Positions 12,260-22,700 of a stretch of DNA of 37,500 bases are shown here, in pieces. Below the pieces are notes generated by a model that was not told where the DNA came from, did no database searches, and saw nothing but the letters and a program-made list of their open reading frames with translations. The translations under genes were made by a program, and so were the position numbers. The DNA lies in assembly GCA_015478945.1 (NCBI GenBank), contig JABUQX010004705.1:1-37500 (forward strand), given 5' to 3'. Within the stretch, counting starts at the first letter, position 1; the number at the start of each line of letters is the position of its first letter. Source of the stretch: Trachelipus rathkii. Its lineage: Eukaryota; Arthropoda; Malacostraca; Isopoda; Trachelipodidae.

Positions 12260-13831
12260 CTTGTAAATGAAAGACTGTACCTTCTTATTTGACAAGTCAA
12301 AGAATAATAATAAAAAAAAATCATTCTGCTTAATTGTCAAAACTTTCATTAATGTCGAAGGGTTAAGAGATTTTTTTGTTTGTTAACCTCGAAAACACAA
12401 CCCTAACGAGATTAACACAATTGTAAAGCACCAGCTCGAGTAAATTCCTACAAATCGGGAATTCCCTTTAGAATCTATATCATTCAAAGTGTAAATTTGG
12501 CGGTAAAAAAAAAAAAAATTTCAACGAATTCGACCACTCATTTATAAGTATTTAAATTATTATCCGAATAGTTTTTCATTTCGCCATGCGTTCCCGTTCT
12601 CCACCTCACCTGCTAACTTTCTTAAATTTTTTATAATAAAAATTAGAATCCTTGTTGACTTTCTTTATTTTTCTGTTTCTCTTCCGATTTAGTTTGGTGC
12701 TTTTGTTAATTCCTTTCCCAAAGTTTTATTTTGTCTATTAGCAACCTTTGGTTTTCATCCTTTACAATCAAGAACGATAATTATTATTATTATTATTACA
12801 TTTATGAATCGATTTTTAAATAAAATTTTTGCTTGTGTTTTATTCCATCCTATTTAAGTAAACTTACTCGTATTAAGTAAAAGTTTATTGCTGTATATTT
12901 AATCACTCGTGAATGCAGTATATTCAACAGATATATTTCTTTTTAAAAATTATGTAAAATTTAAAATATCCAATGGATATTTACACTCCTTACCCAATAT
13001 GAAAATTATCAAAGAATTTCATGTTCATAAAATAAAATCAATCTTTCTCGTAAAAAAGATTTCCTTAAGCATATATCAGAATTGGTATTTAAGATTGTTT
13101 TTATTATTATTAAATAGATTGTTTTTATTATTATTAAATTAAAACTTACAAATAGTAACAAAATGGTAGAGTACTCTTTGTGTATTCCCATTTTGCTACC
13201 AGATTGTTATTTTTTTTTTGTACATTTATAATGTTTAGAAATTCCATACAAATAAAATTCTCAAAAGATATTAGTTTTATTTAACCTTATAAATTCGTTA
13301 TTATAAAGAAAAAATCTGATAACTGAGCAAAACCAAATCGAAAAGTTATTCATTCTACATTAAAATGTCCATTATACTAAGTGAATATGGACATGTTGAG
13401 CGTCATTATATGACTGGGTGAATATAGTCTAGCGTTAAGAGAACCATTAAATGTCTTACATGAATAAAATAATAATGAACAGAGGCTACGATTAAAAAAA
13501 ATTTGAAGCAATTCAAAATTATTTACTGTATAAAGAAAAACGATAGTTAAACTAGGTACACTAAACGTTGCCGTCATAAGGCCTAGCTGCATCTGATGCG
13601 CACATACGTTCTCTCTCTCTCTCTCGCATACAAGCACTGCGCTTGCGCTAATGAGGATGTTAAATTACAGGAACACCAGATTGTTTGATCTGCTTTATTA
13701 CTAGTTCTTTGCTTTCAGATTTTTATTTCGACCGCGAGAAGGTTTATTTTATGTAGTAGCTAACGTGTGTGTATACCTTTACATCCCTACGCTCATATGA
13801 GAAACGGGCTGCCCCCCAGGAAATTTGCCAT

Positions 13832-13867
<36 letters not shown>

Positions 13868-13889
13868 GTATTTAATTTTATTTTTGCAG
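12061..13889. other. AT-rich intronic or upstream DNA with short ATT and TA arrays
   Basis: (ATT)n lies at about 12067-12095, (AAT)n at 12228-12260, ATT runs at about 12780-12800, a duplicated 24-bp AGATTGTTTTTATTATTATT-type unit at 13093-13140, and a (TA)n tract at about 13833-13866 just before the first PNUTS exon. No other exon is recognised. If PNUTS exons exist upstream, this belongs to an intron. Confidence 0.5.
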
Positions 13890-14170
13890 CTGTACTTTCT
13901 GACGACGGAGGCTTTATGGCAGCTTTGACGGCAGCAGGTGTAGACCGGAAGAAAATTGTAAGAAAAAGGAAATCTAGCGACAGCGAGAAATCTGAAACAA
14001 ATCAGAGTAAAGCATTGAAAACTGATAATGTCAAAGATTCTGTAGAGGAATCAAAAGCCGAGGAAGGTTCGTCACCGATCGAAAACAATACTGAAGAGGA
14101 AGTTTCAAATAAGACTGAAGAGAAAGAAGATGTATTACTCTCACCAACCAGCATAAAGCCTACGTTTAAT
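13890..14170 (+). CDS. PNUTS: PNUTS (PPP1R10) internal exon: FMAAL motif, basic patch, acidic linker
   Basis: An exon of the nuclear PP1 targeting subunit PNUTS, which brings protein phosphatase 1 to chromatin and transcription termination complexes (family knowledge). The acceptor is a pyrimidine tract ending TTTTTGCAG at 13889; the donor is AAT|GTATGT after 14170. The exon opens with two bases completing a codon and ends in phase 0. It reads VLSDDGGFMAALTAAG, then a basic stretch (DRKKIVRKRK), an acidic Ser/Glu-rich linker, and SPTSIKPTF. The order resembles vertebrate PNUTS, where a FxDAL helix and Lys-rich patch precede an SPTxxKPxPF motif. It is upstream of the PP1-docking region. The intron to the next exon is only 79 bp. 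No initiator Met is expected here. Confidence 0.75.
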
Positions 14171-14249
14171 GTATGTACTAGTAATTTAGATTTTTTTTTT
14201 TTTTTTTAATTCTTTGTTGGACACTTTATTTATTTTTACTTTTTCATAG

Positions 14250-14541
14250 TTTTATAAAGAAACCTTGAGTGAGACATCAGTTAAGGAAGAAACGAAATCT
14301 GAGTCTGAAACTGCCACAGATACAGTTAGTTCAGATGAGGCACCCTCTACAGCACCAAGCACAGATGATATAACTGAAGAGGCTTCTACTAATGACATCA
14401 AGAAAGATGATGAGAGTATGGAAGTGGAAGAATCTGCTGATGCTAAGTAAAATAGGACCTAATGGAACATCGCTGGTGAAGGAGTGGGTGAAAATAATTC
14501 GGCATTAAGCGTTAAAGAGGAAAGCATGGAAATTAATCAAG
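14250..14541 (+). CDS. PNUTS: PNUTS acidic exon with apparent frame disruption
   Basis: The exon starts after TTTTTCATAG (14249), in phase 0 with the previous exon. It encodes FYKETLSETSVKEE, then a Ser/Glu/Thr/Asp-rich linker ending MEVEESADAK. In-frame TAA codons follow at 14448-14450 and 14460-14462. The same frame reopens at about 14472 (GEGVGENNSALSVKEESMEI) and runs to a strong donor, CAAG|GTGAGT, after 14541. Between about 14446 and 14482 the +1 frame reads SKIGPNGTSLVKE without stops. The simplest reading is one extra base near 14445 and one missing base near 14480. This could be assembly error, a real mutation, or an isoform ending early. It ends one base into a codon. The protein segment is probably disordered. 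Confidence 0.6.
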
Positions 14542-14549
14542 GTGAGTTT

Positions 14550-14551
14550 TG

Positions 14552-14595
<44 letters not shown>

Positions 14596-14600
14596 TAGTA

Positions 14601-14657
<57 letters not shown>
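14550..14657. repeat. Intronic TA microsatellite beginning 9 bp after the splice donor
   Basis: Nearly pure (TA)n with a few phase slips, immediately downstream of the GTGAGT donor of the preceding PNUTS exon. Confidence 0.9.
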
Positions 14658-14659
<2 letters not shown>

Positions 14660-14660
<1 letters not shown>

Positions 14661-15350
14661 GATTCGCGAATTCAGCAATTTCTAATCCGATCCTCTAATT
14701 TTACAATTTTCATTACTTGCAAATTCATAGAGATGTAGTATACTTGTTAATGGGTTATAAGGGAAGTATAGAGATCTTGCCCACACTTAATTTAGTATAT
14801 CTTGAGCTTAGTCTTTCCCCAGATTCTTTAGTTCGACCATAATTGTTTTCATTCCTCTATAGTGAGACACTGTTCATCATGAATGAATAAAGCTCATTCT
14901 CCTGTCACTCGATGATATTCGCTCAGTTCTGTATTGTTTCTTTATAACTAGTTAAACTTTATTTCATAAATATTAATGTTCTGGCTTTTTGTAATTGTTT
15001 TGATGAAAATTGCAGTCTAGTCAAAAAAATAGATCTCTCTTTTGTTTTTCTTCATTTTCTCTACTTATCTGTACTGATGGTTCTATATTTGATATTCCTA
15101 CCTAAATGCCTTTGTCCTCATGTTTTCATCTTATTCAATCCTTGATGATTCTGGTATCTCTCTCTCCTCTCCTTCCCTCTGGTGTTTTATGCCCATTTTA
15201 GATTATATAAGATAGGGTGCATGGGATCTTGTCCTCTTTTGAACGTTTTGAAGAAGAGTTGTCTGAACGGCATCTTTTCCTGTATGTTAAGGTCATGTGC
15301 TTCTTAGCTTGCGTCGGCATTTATTCAACTACTGCTTGTCCAAATAGCAT
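14660..15350. other. Intronic AT-rich DNA
   Basis: No recognised exon or element. I looked for the PNUTS PP1-docking (RVxF) exon in all three plus frames and did not find it. Pyrimidine-rich patches occur after about 15000 and grade into the RT fragment downstream. Confidence 0.45.
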
Positions 15351-15760
15351 GTGTTTTGTCAACTTTGGAACAGCTTGTATGTTCATTTTATTTCAAAGAA
15401 TTATATGCTTTCTGATCTCTTTGACTATCGCTCTGTAGATCTTACCTGTAAAATTCTTTCCAAAATCTTCTACTTTATAATTCAAATATCCTTTACAATA
15501 AGTAGTCTCATTCTCTCTCTTTTTCTAATAGCTTTTATACGTCTTTCAACTTAAATATCAACTTACGATAACTTTTCTGTCATCTTCCACTATTAGAGAC
15601 TGGAATTTCTTGCATGACTGTCAGACTTGACATTTCCAAGGCTTTTGAGAGTATATAACATTCATTGCTGCTCTTTGTTTTTAAACTATTACCTCCTTCA
15701 CTCTATGACTATATGCCTGTGCCTATTTTTTTTTTATCTTCTCAGTAACTCCTCCAGCGC
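15351..15760 (+). mobile_element. Decayed Jockey-like non-LTR reverse transcriptase fragment
   Basis: The plus strand reads FDYRSVDLTCKILSKIF near 15420-15475, similar to the NYRPxxLTSxxxKxFE block of Jockey/CR1-type reverse transcriptases. It then reads LDISKAFESI at 15626-15655, matching the LDxSKAFDxV block that holds the first catalytic Asp. After that comes LLFVFKLLPPSLYDYM, resembling the LxxxGFPPSLxxxI segment. The blocks are in the right order but in different frames with stops between, so this is a dead fragment in a PNUTS intron, in sense orientation. Confidence 0.45.
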
Positions 15761-16424
15761 TCTTCATTCCTTTCATTTTAATACTGCTTATTTTGTCTCG
15801 AGCTTCCTCCTCGACTTTAGTTTTCCAGTCCCCTTTTTGAGGAACGTTGTGCTCTCTTGATGGAGTTATCTTGATCCTGTTATATTTAGGTAATTCTTAA
15901 AAATCTTGACTACGTTACATCTTCCTCTTTTGAACATCTCCAGTTCTTCTATTTTTTATAACTGCTTTCTCGCTTCTCCAAAGCACCATAAACTTTTTCA
16001 TTAATAGTCTTAATAATTATCCTGGAAAACCTTACATCTTGTTTGGGAACTCCGAGGAAGTCAGGAGGAGAATCCTCTTTTTGTGTTGATTATTTTTTCC
16101 TTAATGTTATAAAAGTCTAAATCTCCCTAATATGAAGTACTATCATAATAGGACTAAATCTCCCATATATGGAGTACTATCATATATGATGTAGCTCTGG
16201 GGTTTCAGTACATGACTTGGAATCTTTATCATTAGTGTCTTTATGTCGCGGCACTGGCACTCTTTTCCTTTTATATGAATATGTATACGTACTACCAAGT
16301 CCGCTGCTCATACGAACAGCAGCCCACATTTCACTTCCCTCGTGGTGACCTTTCCACCACAGGTGCATTATTTTTAATAATCTCTTTATAGAAGGTCTTA
16401 TTCAGTGTTGTATCCTTTCCAGCC
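15761..16424. other. Intronic DNA, possible continuation of the Jockey-like remnant
   Basis: Pyrimidine-rich DNA without an intact frame. A short imperfect duplication lies at about 16118-16195 (GGACTAAATCTCCC with GTACTATCATA). No exon is recognised. Confidence 0.4.
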
Positions 16425-17657
16425 ATTTCTGGGCTGTGGGTTATTTAATTTGTAAATGGATGGGGTTATGAAAGAATTAAGAGTTAGGGGTGGCACGGGA
16501 AGGTATTAGAATGGATGAGAGGGAAGGGTGCCTTGCTTATTGTTTGCTAATGATTTGGTTTAATTTGGCGAATATGAAAAGAGTGAGGGGTTTGGCTGGG
16601 TGTGTAAAAGGAGGTGTATGAAAGTAAATGTAGATAAGAGTAAAGTTATGGTAGTGAGTGAGGAGAGTCCGAGTTGTGAAGTCATGTTAGATGGTGAGCA
16701 ACTGGGACAAGTATCATCAGTTATTATAAATATTTAAGGATATATGTTGTGATGGAGAAAATGGATGAACGGAATGATGTCACAGGGTATTGATAGTAGG
16801 AATGTTTGAATGGTAGGATAGGTGTGCTGGTATGCAATTAAATCCTCATGGGTGGAATGTAATAGGATGAATAAGTCTTTAGCCGCCTAAGAGGTTTTGC
16901 ATGAGGTGGTAAGGTTGGTTTACCTGATGTATGTATAGTATAGATTAATGATGAAATCTTTTGAGGTTGGAAATTGAAAGGTTAAAGGTAAGATCTTATG
17001 TACAATTTGTTATCCAATGAAATTAAATCTTAGGGCGTGTTATTAGGTTGAGAAGAATTTAATCAAATGTAGAGAATGAACGCATTAGTGAGTTGAGTGT
17101 GTGATGTGATGAAATGCGTAAATGAGAGAATAAACGAGAGTTTATTATATAGAGTTGGTTTGGTCATATGGGAATGATGGAATGACAGTCGGTTGGTTAA
17201 AGCGGATGCATAGTGGTGAGTGTGTTGGGAATCAACGGCTGGGAGACTGAAAGAAAAAGTAGATTGATTCAGTAAAGGAATCTCACGATAGGAGAGATGG
17301 AAATTGAGTTTGGAGTGCAGAGTAGCGAGAAAAATAAAGGTTGCATGGTCAGTAGTGAAATGGCGGGGGTTTTGTGAGGGGTAGGCTGGGGGCTTTGCCT
17401 AGGTGAGATAAACCCCAAATAGAATGAGATAACCACAGTGAGGGTCCGTCGCAGTTTCGTGGAAATCCATTATGAGGTTGGTAGATTTTATGAAGTGAGA
17501 AGTTCTTCACTTTAATGGGTATAAAAAGGGATCAGGTAAATTAGAGGAGCTTTTCACCTTTTTATCGACTTGTACGCATGCTCTTCTACTACTTTTCTGT
17601 TCACGATGTTTGCTACTCACCTATTCAACCACAATCTGGAGATAGGAAGGTTCGATG
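16425..17657 (+). mobile_element. RTE-like non-LTR retrotransposon copy 1, 5'-truncated
   Basis: It begins within the RT domain (WVIYLICKWMGL-type frame, the LFNLYMDGVMKE region of its relatives). It continues through a mutated active site, FAND instead of YADD at 16543-16554, and KVNVDKSKVMVVSE. Next come CEVMLDGEQL and the C-terminal region, with traces of LLxWFGHM at about 17145-17170 and GRxKKK at 17235-17260. It then has the 3' UTR (GGGTCCGTCGCAGTTTCG near 17440) and stops directly at a TA microsatellite. Frames shift repeatedly. It lies in a PNUTS intron in the sense direction. Confidence 0.75.
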
Positions 17658-17682
17658 ATATATATAAATATATATATATATA

Positions 17683-17719
<37 letters not shown>

Positions 17720-17818
17720 TTATATATATATATATATATATATTAAATATATACTATTAAATAATATTAATATATATTAATATAATATATATATTATATA
17801 TATATATATATATACTTG
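17658..17818. repeat. TA microsatellite at the 3' end of RTE-like copy 1
   Basis: Interrupted (TA)n directly joined to the retroelement 3' end. It is followed at 17819-18084 by 266 bp of unique intronic DNA. Confidence 0.85.
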
Positions 17819-18084
17819 TATTTTGCCTGAAAGCAGGTTCCGATCCAGATTCCTTGGATGAGGCTCCGGTCCCCGCCCACTGCCCAAGAGACTACGAAAA
17901 AATAGAAGTGACCTTTTCATACCCAAAAATTTGAAAGGTGTTCTATTTATCATCGACCTGCAAATGCAAGAAAATAAAGAAGTGAGGATAGTCAGATGGG
18001 AAAGTCAGAAAATGCAATTTGGAAATTACCTACTTTCCTATATAGGATGAAACATGAACAGAGGTAATAAAGATTTTCTTTCCT

Positions 18085-18145
18085 CTTATATTATAATATA
18101 TATATCATATAGATATATATATAGATATAAATATATAATAATTTT

Positions 18146-18176
<31 letters not shown>

Positions 18177-18189
18177 TATAATATATATA

Positions 18190-18227
<38 letters not shown>

Positions 18228-18249
18228 ATATATATAATATATAGGTATA
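18085..18249. repeat. TA microsatellite 5' of RTE-like copy 2
   Basis: Interrupted (TA)n abutting the truncated 5' end of the following retroelement fragment. Confidence 0.85.
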
Positions 18250-18808
18250 TCGCGATATTCAGATGGACAATCTTAGGAGCGTGTTAGGTGTCAGAAGAAC
18301 TGATAAAATTAGGAATTAACGCATTAGGGAGTTTTGTGGTGTGAAGAAGGCGTAAATGAAAGAATAAACGAAAGCTTATTAAGATTTTTTGTTCATATGG
18401 AAAGAATGGATGATATTCCGCTAGTTAAACGGATGTATCAGTCGTGAGCGTGCATGGAAGTATTCGCCCGGCTGGAAGATCTGAGAGAAAGTGGATTGAG
18501 TCAGCAAATGAATGTCTTAATGAAATGAATATATCAGATGCGAGAAGAAGGGGTGCATAATAGTAGGAGCGAGTGTGATGTGGTTTTGGGGGAGACCGTA
18601 TGGTTGTGGGCTTGTGCCCAAGGAATGAACTCTTTTCATTGACGAGATATCACAGTGGGGTCCGTCGCTGTTATGGTGGATTTTTGGCTGCGACAGGCTC
18701 GCAGTTAGCGGGTAATGTGGGGGGGTTACTTTCTTTTCGACTTGGGTCATGTTCTTCTACTTAACTATTCGATTTCTGGTGCGTTTTGCACACCCTACTC
18801 CCCATCTG

Positions 18809-18810
<2 letters not shown>
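18250..18810 (+). mobile_element. RTE-like non-LTR retrotransposon copy 2, C-terminal end and 3' UTR only
   Basis: It starts at the VQMDNLRxVLGVRRxDK block and runs through NERI, KERINES, LLRFFVHMERMDD and VKRMYQS. It ends with GRSEKVDxVSK-like sequence and the 3' UTR, including GGGGTCCGTCGCTGTTATGG near 18657. The same blocks in the same order occur in the other copies. TA microsatellites flank both ends. The minus-strand 77-codon frame at 18517-18750 is a shadow. Confidence 0.75.
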
Positions 18811-18873
<63 letters not shown>

Positions 18874-18936
18874 ATATAATATATATATATATAGTATATA
18901 ATATATATATAATATATATATATAATATATATATAT
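18811..18936. repeat. TA microsatellite at the 3' end of RTE-like copy 2
   Basis: (TA)n with phase slips, starting immediately after the retroelement 3' end. The Ile/Tyr minus-strand frame across it is not a gene. Confidence 0.9.
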
Positions 18937-19045
18937 TCACAACAGTTAATGTAAATACAATCAAATTTAATGAAATGATGATGTTGGAGAAGGCACGAGA
19001 GAAGGAATTGATGTTTGGGAAAAGTAGGAATAGTTTGCTATTAGG

Positions 19046-19269
19046 TGGGCCATAAACATGATGGACAACGGAATCCCCAATACTGTATTGACTATGGACC
19101 ATACAATAATATTATACCCAGTTCACTTACCAACTCCATCCAATGATAACTCCTGGAGCAAGAGTGTGGAGAAACAAATTCAAGCTCAGAGAGAACAATG
19201 CCACGATGGCAACATTCTTTCATCCTGCTATGTAAGTGAAACTAGTTTAATGCCATTTAAATTAAGCAG
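19046..19269 (+). CDS. PNUTS: PNUTS internal exon: YPxxLPxP and EKQIQAQRE segment
   Basis: The frame is open from just after a TAG that is also a candidate acceptor (TTGCTATTAG at about 19045) to a CAG|GTAGGT donor after 19269. It reads MDHTIILYPVHLPTPSNDN, then SKSVEKQIQAQREQ, then ILSSCYVSETSLMPFKLS. This parallels vertebrate PNUTS, where an xYPxPLxLPSP segment is followed by SQERYIQAERE and a short helix. The exon ends two bases into a codon. The next exon supplies one base (G, making Arg), so the frame joins exactly to LPDSPVEPDPE. A second acceptor, TACCCAG at 19121, would start the exon at 19122 and matches the phase of the 14541 donor; the 19046 start does not. The 5' boundary is therefore uncertain. 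Confidence 0.7.
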
Positions 19270-19309
19270 GTAGGTGTCTGCTAAGGACATCATTCTATCA
19301 ATATTTAAA

Positions 19310-19351
<42 letters not shown>

Positions 19352-19764
19352 ATCGCCTCTAAGTTTTTATTATTTATATCTGTATATATATTAGTATATA
19401 TATTATTATAATATATTATATATATTTATATATATCATATATATTACATTAACTATTATTACATTATATACCTGAGGGAAGGTCACTGCCCATTTTTAAT
19501 GGTTCGAAATTACCTCCCATTTTTAATGGTACAGTTGCACCCTAATTTCTCTATTGCCGTTCATCATTCTCACACACACATCACAATCCTCCATACTAGG
19601 CATACTATATACAAAACACACAATATAAGTGTCACCTACTCGAAAATCAAAACAACAGATAAAAAAGTCTATTAAAACGAAACACACATCCAAAACTCCA
19701 CTACATACAATAACAAACCTCATTACAAACATCTAATACTACAAACATTATTTTCCTAGATTTA
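19270..19764. other. PNUTS intron: TA microsatellite and CA/AC-rich DNA
   Basis: Interrupted (TA)n lies at about 19311-19470. After that, 19500-19740 is rich in CA and AAAC words. The minus-strand 69-codon frame there is low complexity. No exon is recognised. Confidence 0.55.
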
Positions 19765-22700
19765 TGTGGGGGGAGAAAGAATTTTCATATCGTACGTTCG
19801 AGTATGCCCTGCGTGTCGTAGAAGTCGACTAAGGGCGGTGGTAGTTGGGTTGGCTTGCCACTGCCATCTATTTCTTGCCAGGTGAATAGGGTAATCTTAG
19901 AGCTAGAGACCATGTCTGAGAATAAGGTCGTGGCATCAAGAGCCGTGAAAATCGACACCTTTCTAACTTATCATCGAGAGGCGAAAATTGTAGAATCAGA
20001 TGGGGTTTAGGGGAATAAAAAATGTTGAGATTTAAAAGAAAAAACAAGACAAAAAAGAAACAGAGAGGTGATCGGATGTAGTCTAGAGAAGTGGCAATTC
20101 AAATGATTTGCTCGCTGTGACTGGAGAGAACAAACACAGAGCATGTAAAATAGAGGAATAGTGTGAAATTAAGATGGTGTGAAATGGTGAAATGTGTGCG
20201 TGCTGAGTTTGTAGAGAAGAGTAATTGAGATGATATTGGAAAGAAAGAGTTGCAAATTTTGACTTGAACGTGAACGGACGTATGTGGTCATGAAGCGTAT
20301 GGTAGCTTTGATTTGTGAGTCCTAGAATTCTAATGTTAAATTTAAGTTGAAAGGTGTCTAAGGTTAAGTGAGGTGGTACGTGGATAGACGGTACATGGAG
20401 AGTCAATCTAAAGTTGAAGGGATAGATGCGTTTGAAGAGGTACGATTTTTTGGGATATTGAATGATGTTTGGATGGGGTGGAGTAAGGTAGCGTCAGAAA
20501 TATGAGTAGAAGTTTTCTCATAGAGGGACCTGAATGTTGGATGTAGGTGAATCAAAAAGGGATGTATACAGTGGTTTTGGGTAGTGAGCGGAGAAAATGA
20601 GAATGGGCTAGAGAAGCGTGAATTGAGATTTTCGCTCTGCTGAAACAGAAGAGGTAGTGTGTAAGATAATACTTTTCTGTTAAACACAGGTATCCATAAG
20701 TTATACTAGAGTTTGGTGTATTGGTATAGAGAATGGATAAATCGGGAGAGAAAGATATGAAAGAGAAGAGTCAATAGATTGATTTAGTGTGTGGGTAGGA
20801 GAAGAAGGGAAGAGAGGTATAGAAAGCTATGTGACTTGAAGTGTTAAATATCAAAGTGTAAAAGGTGGATGATGTAAGGAGTGAATGAGGAGGATGAACG
20901 GAGGAATCGAGTATGTTAGTGTAGCTATAAGAGAGAGAGAGAAGAGAAGATGTAGAGGTTATGAGTGAGGAGGCTGGGAATGGGAGAGAGTAGGATGGAA
21001 TGAAAAAGAAAATTACAAAGTTAGTCATAAGTTAGTAAATGAGAAGGAGAAAGAATGAGAAGTTAAGTGTGCAAGATATTAAGGAGAAGTGGAGAAGAGG
21101 AGAAGAGCACGACTCGAGACGTAAGTAAAACGAGTTGAAGAATGTGAACGAAGATTGATGACACTAGGTATGGCGAGAAAGTCTAGGAGGCAAGAAGTAG
21201 AAGGTAAGCAAATTAGTATAAGTGCAAAGGAAGGGAGAAAGGAGAGAAATAGAGAAGTAGAGAGAGAGAGAAGTAAGAATAGTGAGAACGGAAGCAGAAT
21301 GGTGAAGATAGAAAGAGAGATAGAGTGATAGGAAAAGAAAGAGAAAGAGGAGTAACAAAAGAGATAGCGTGAGTATGTAGATGTACTAATAAGGCAAATG
21401 ATGAAGATTAAAAGAAAGTGCTTGGAATTATATAAAGGAAGGGGAGAGAAAGAAATACTAAAGAGGTGTATACTAAGGAGAAGAAGCAAAAGGGAGAGAA
21501 ATATGCATAACAGTTTTGAAGGATAAGGAAGTATGAATGAGGGACATACAAGGAAATAGGAAGCTCTTTCTGTAAGGAAGCGCGCAAAAGAGGTTTGCAG
21601 AAATTGAAAAAATAAAGAGAGTAAATCCTGGCTGAAATACAATGAATAGGAGATGGTGCTTTTGTTAATTGATGAAATGGAATGTGAGCGGGAGTGTGGA
21701 AAGAACACTCGGTCGAAAATCTGCACAATATTAACAGTAATGATGAGGTGGTAGTGAATGTGTGTGTATCAACGAGATGCTGGTGCAAGAGAGAATATCA
21801 GGCAGAACACTAGAGCATAGGGAAATGAAGTTATGTGATAAGGTAAGGAGGAGGTAATGGGTAGAGTGAGAAAGTTGAAGAAGTGTAAATAATCTGCAGT
21901 GTATAGATGAAATTACAGTGAAATGATCAAGAGCGGAGGCGAGGATTGGAGGATTGATTGGATTTGAAGTTGTGTAATAAAGCGTTTTTACGGGAAGTAA
22001 TAGTTCCTACTAGGGGAAGTGGAGAGGAGAGCGGTAAGAGAACGGGGGTGGTTGTTATAATTAGAGGGGTAAGGGAGGAGAAAAGAGGGGAAGCCTGTAG
22101 AAAATTATATGGTGGAATAAGTTTCAATATTAGAGATGTATTGTGAGGGGATAGGCTCAGGATGATATGCTGGTATTTTGGTCGAAAGAGTGCGGTCGAT
22201 TCCCTCTAAAGGACTGATTGGTGAAAGAACAAGGTTGCGTTATGTTAAGGGAGTGGTAGAGGATTTGTGATTCAAATCTTTACATTAAAACAAATATTGT
22301 TGATTGAAGAAAATGAGGGAGAAGAAGAATAAATTCTGGATTATCGTCGAGTTTTATTCATTTGCAACAGGCGTATGCATAATAGTTAAAAGGGAAGCGT
22401 TATGGCAGGTGTTAGTGATATAGTGGTGTTGGTGGTAGGCTTCTGAAATGGAATCAAAAGTATGTATGACGATAGTGAATGCCGTGTGTATATGTAAGAA
22501 TAGATGGTGTCAATGGTGATTGGTTTCTGATTAATTGAGGCGGAGTACAGACAGGGTTGTGTTGTCTCCTGAGGGTTATTCCAACTTTAGTCTGGTGCAC
22601 TATGGATGGGGTTTGAAAGAATTTGAGGTGGGGATGGCAGGAAATGGTGTTTAAGATGTAAGATGGCTAGGGCAAGAAATGGAGTTTGCAGTGCAGGGTG

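Noticed and set aside
17837..17931. Possible PNUTS exon: after a GCAG acceptor the frame SDPDSLDEAPVPAH... fits the phase of the donor after 14541
   Set aside because: It ends at a TGA with no convincing donor before it, and the peptide matches no conserved PNUTS block. Phase compatibility alone is weak evidence.
17955..18050. Frame containing EVRIVRWES, resembling an RVxF-type VRW PP1-docking motif
   Set aside because: The residues after the motif do not resemble the PNUTS acidic/aromatic block, splice sites are poor, and the frame hits a stop soon after. Probably chance.
21079..21726. Minus-strand frame of 215 codons, the longest in the window
   Set aside because: Low-complexity Ser/Leu/Phe/Pro composition caused by purine bias on the other strand, overlapping a retrotransposon on the plus strand.
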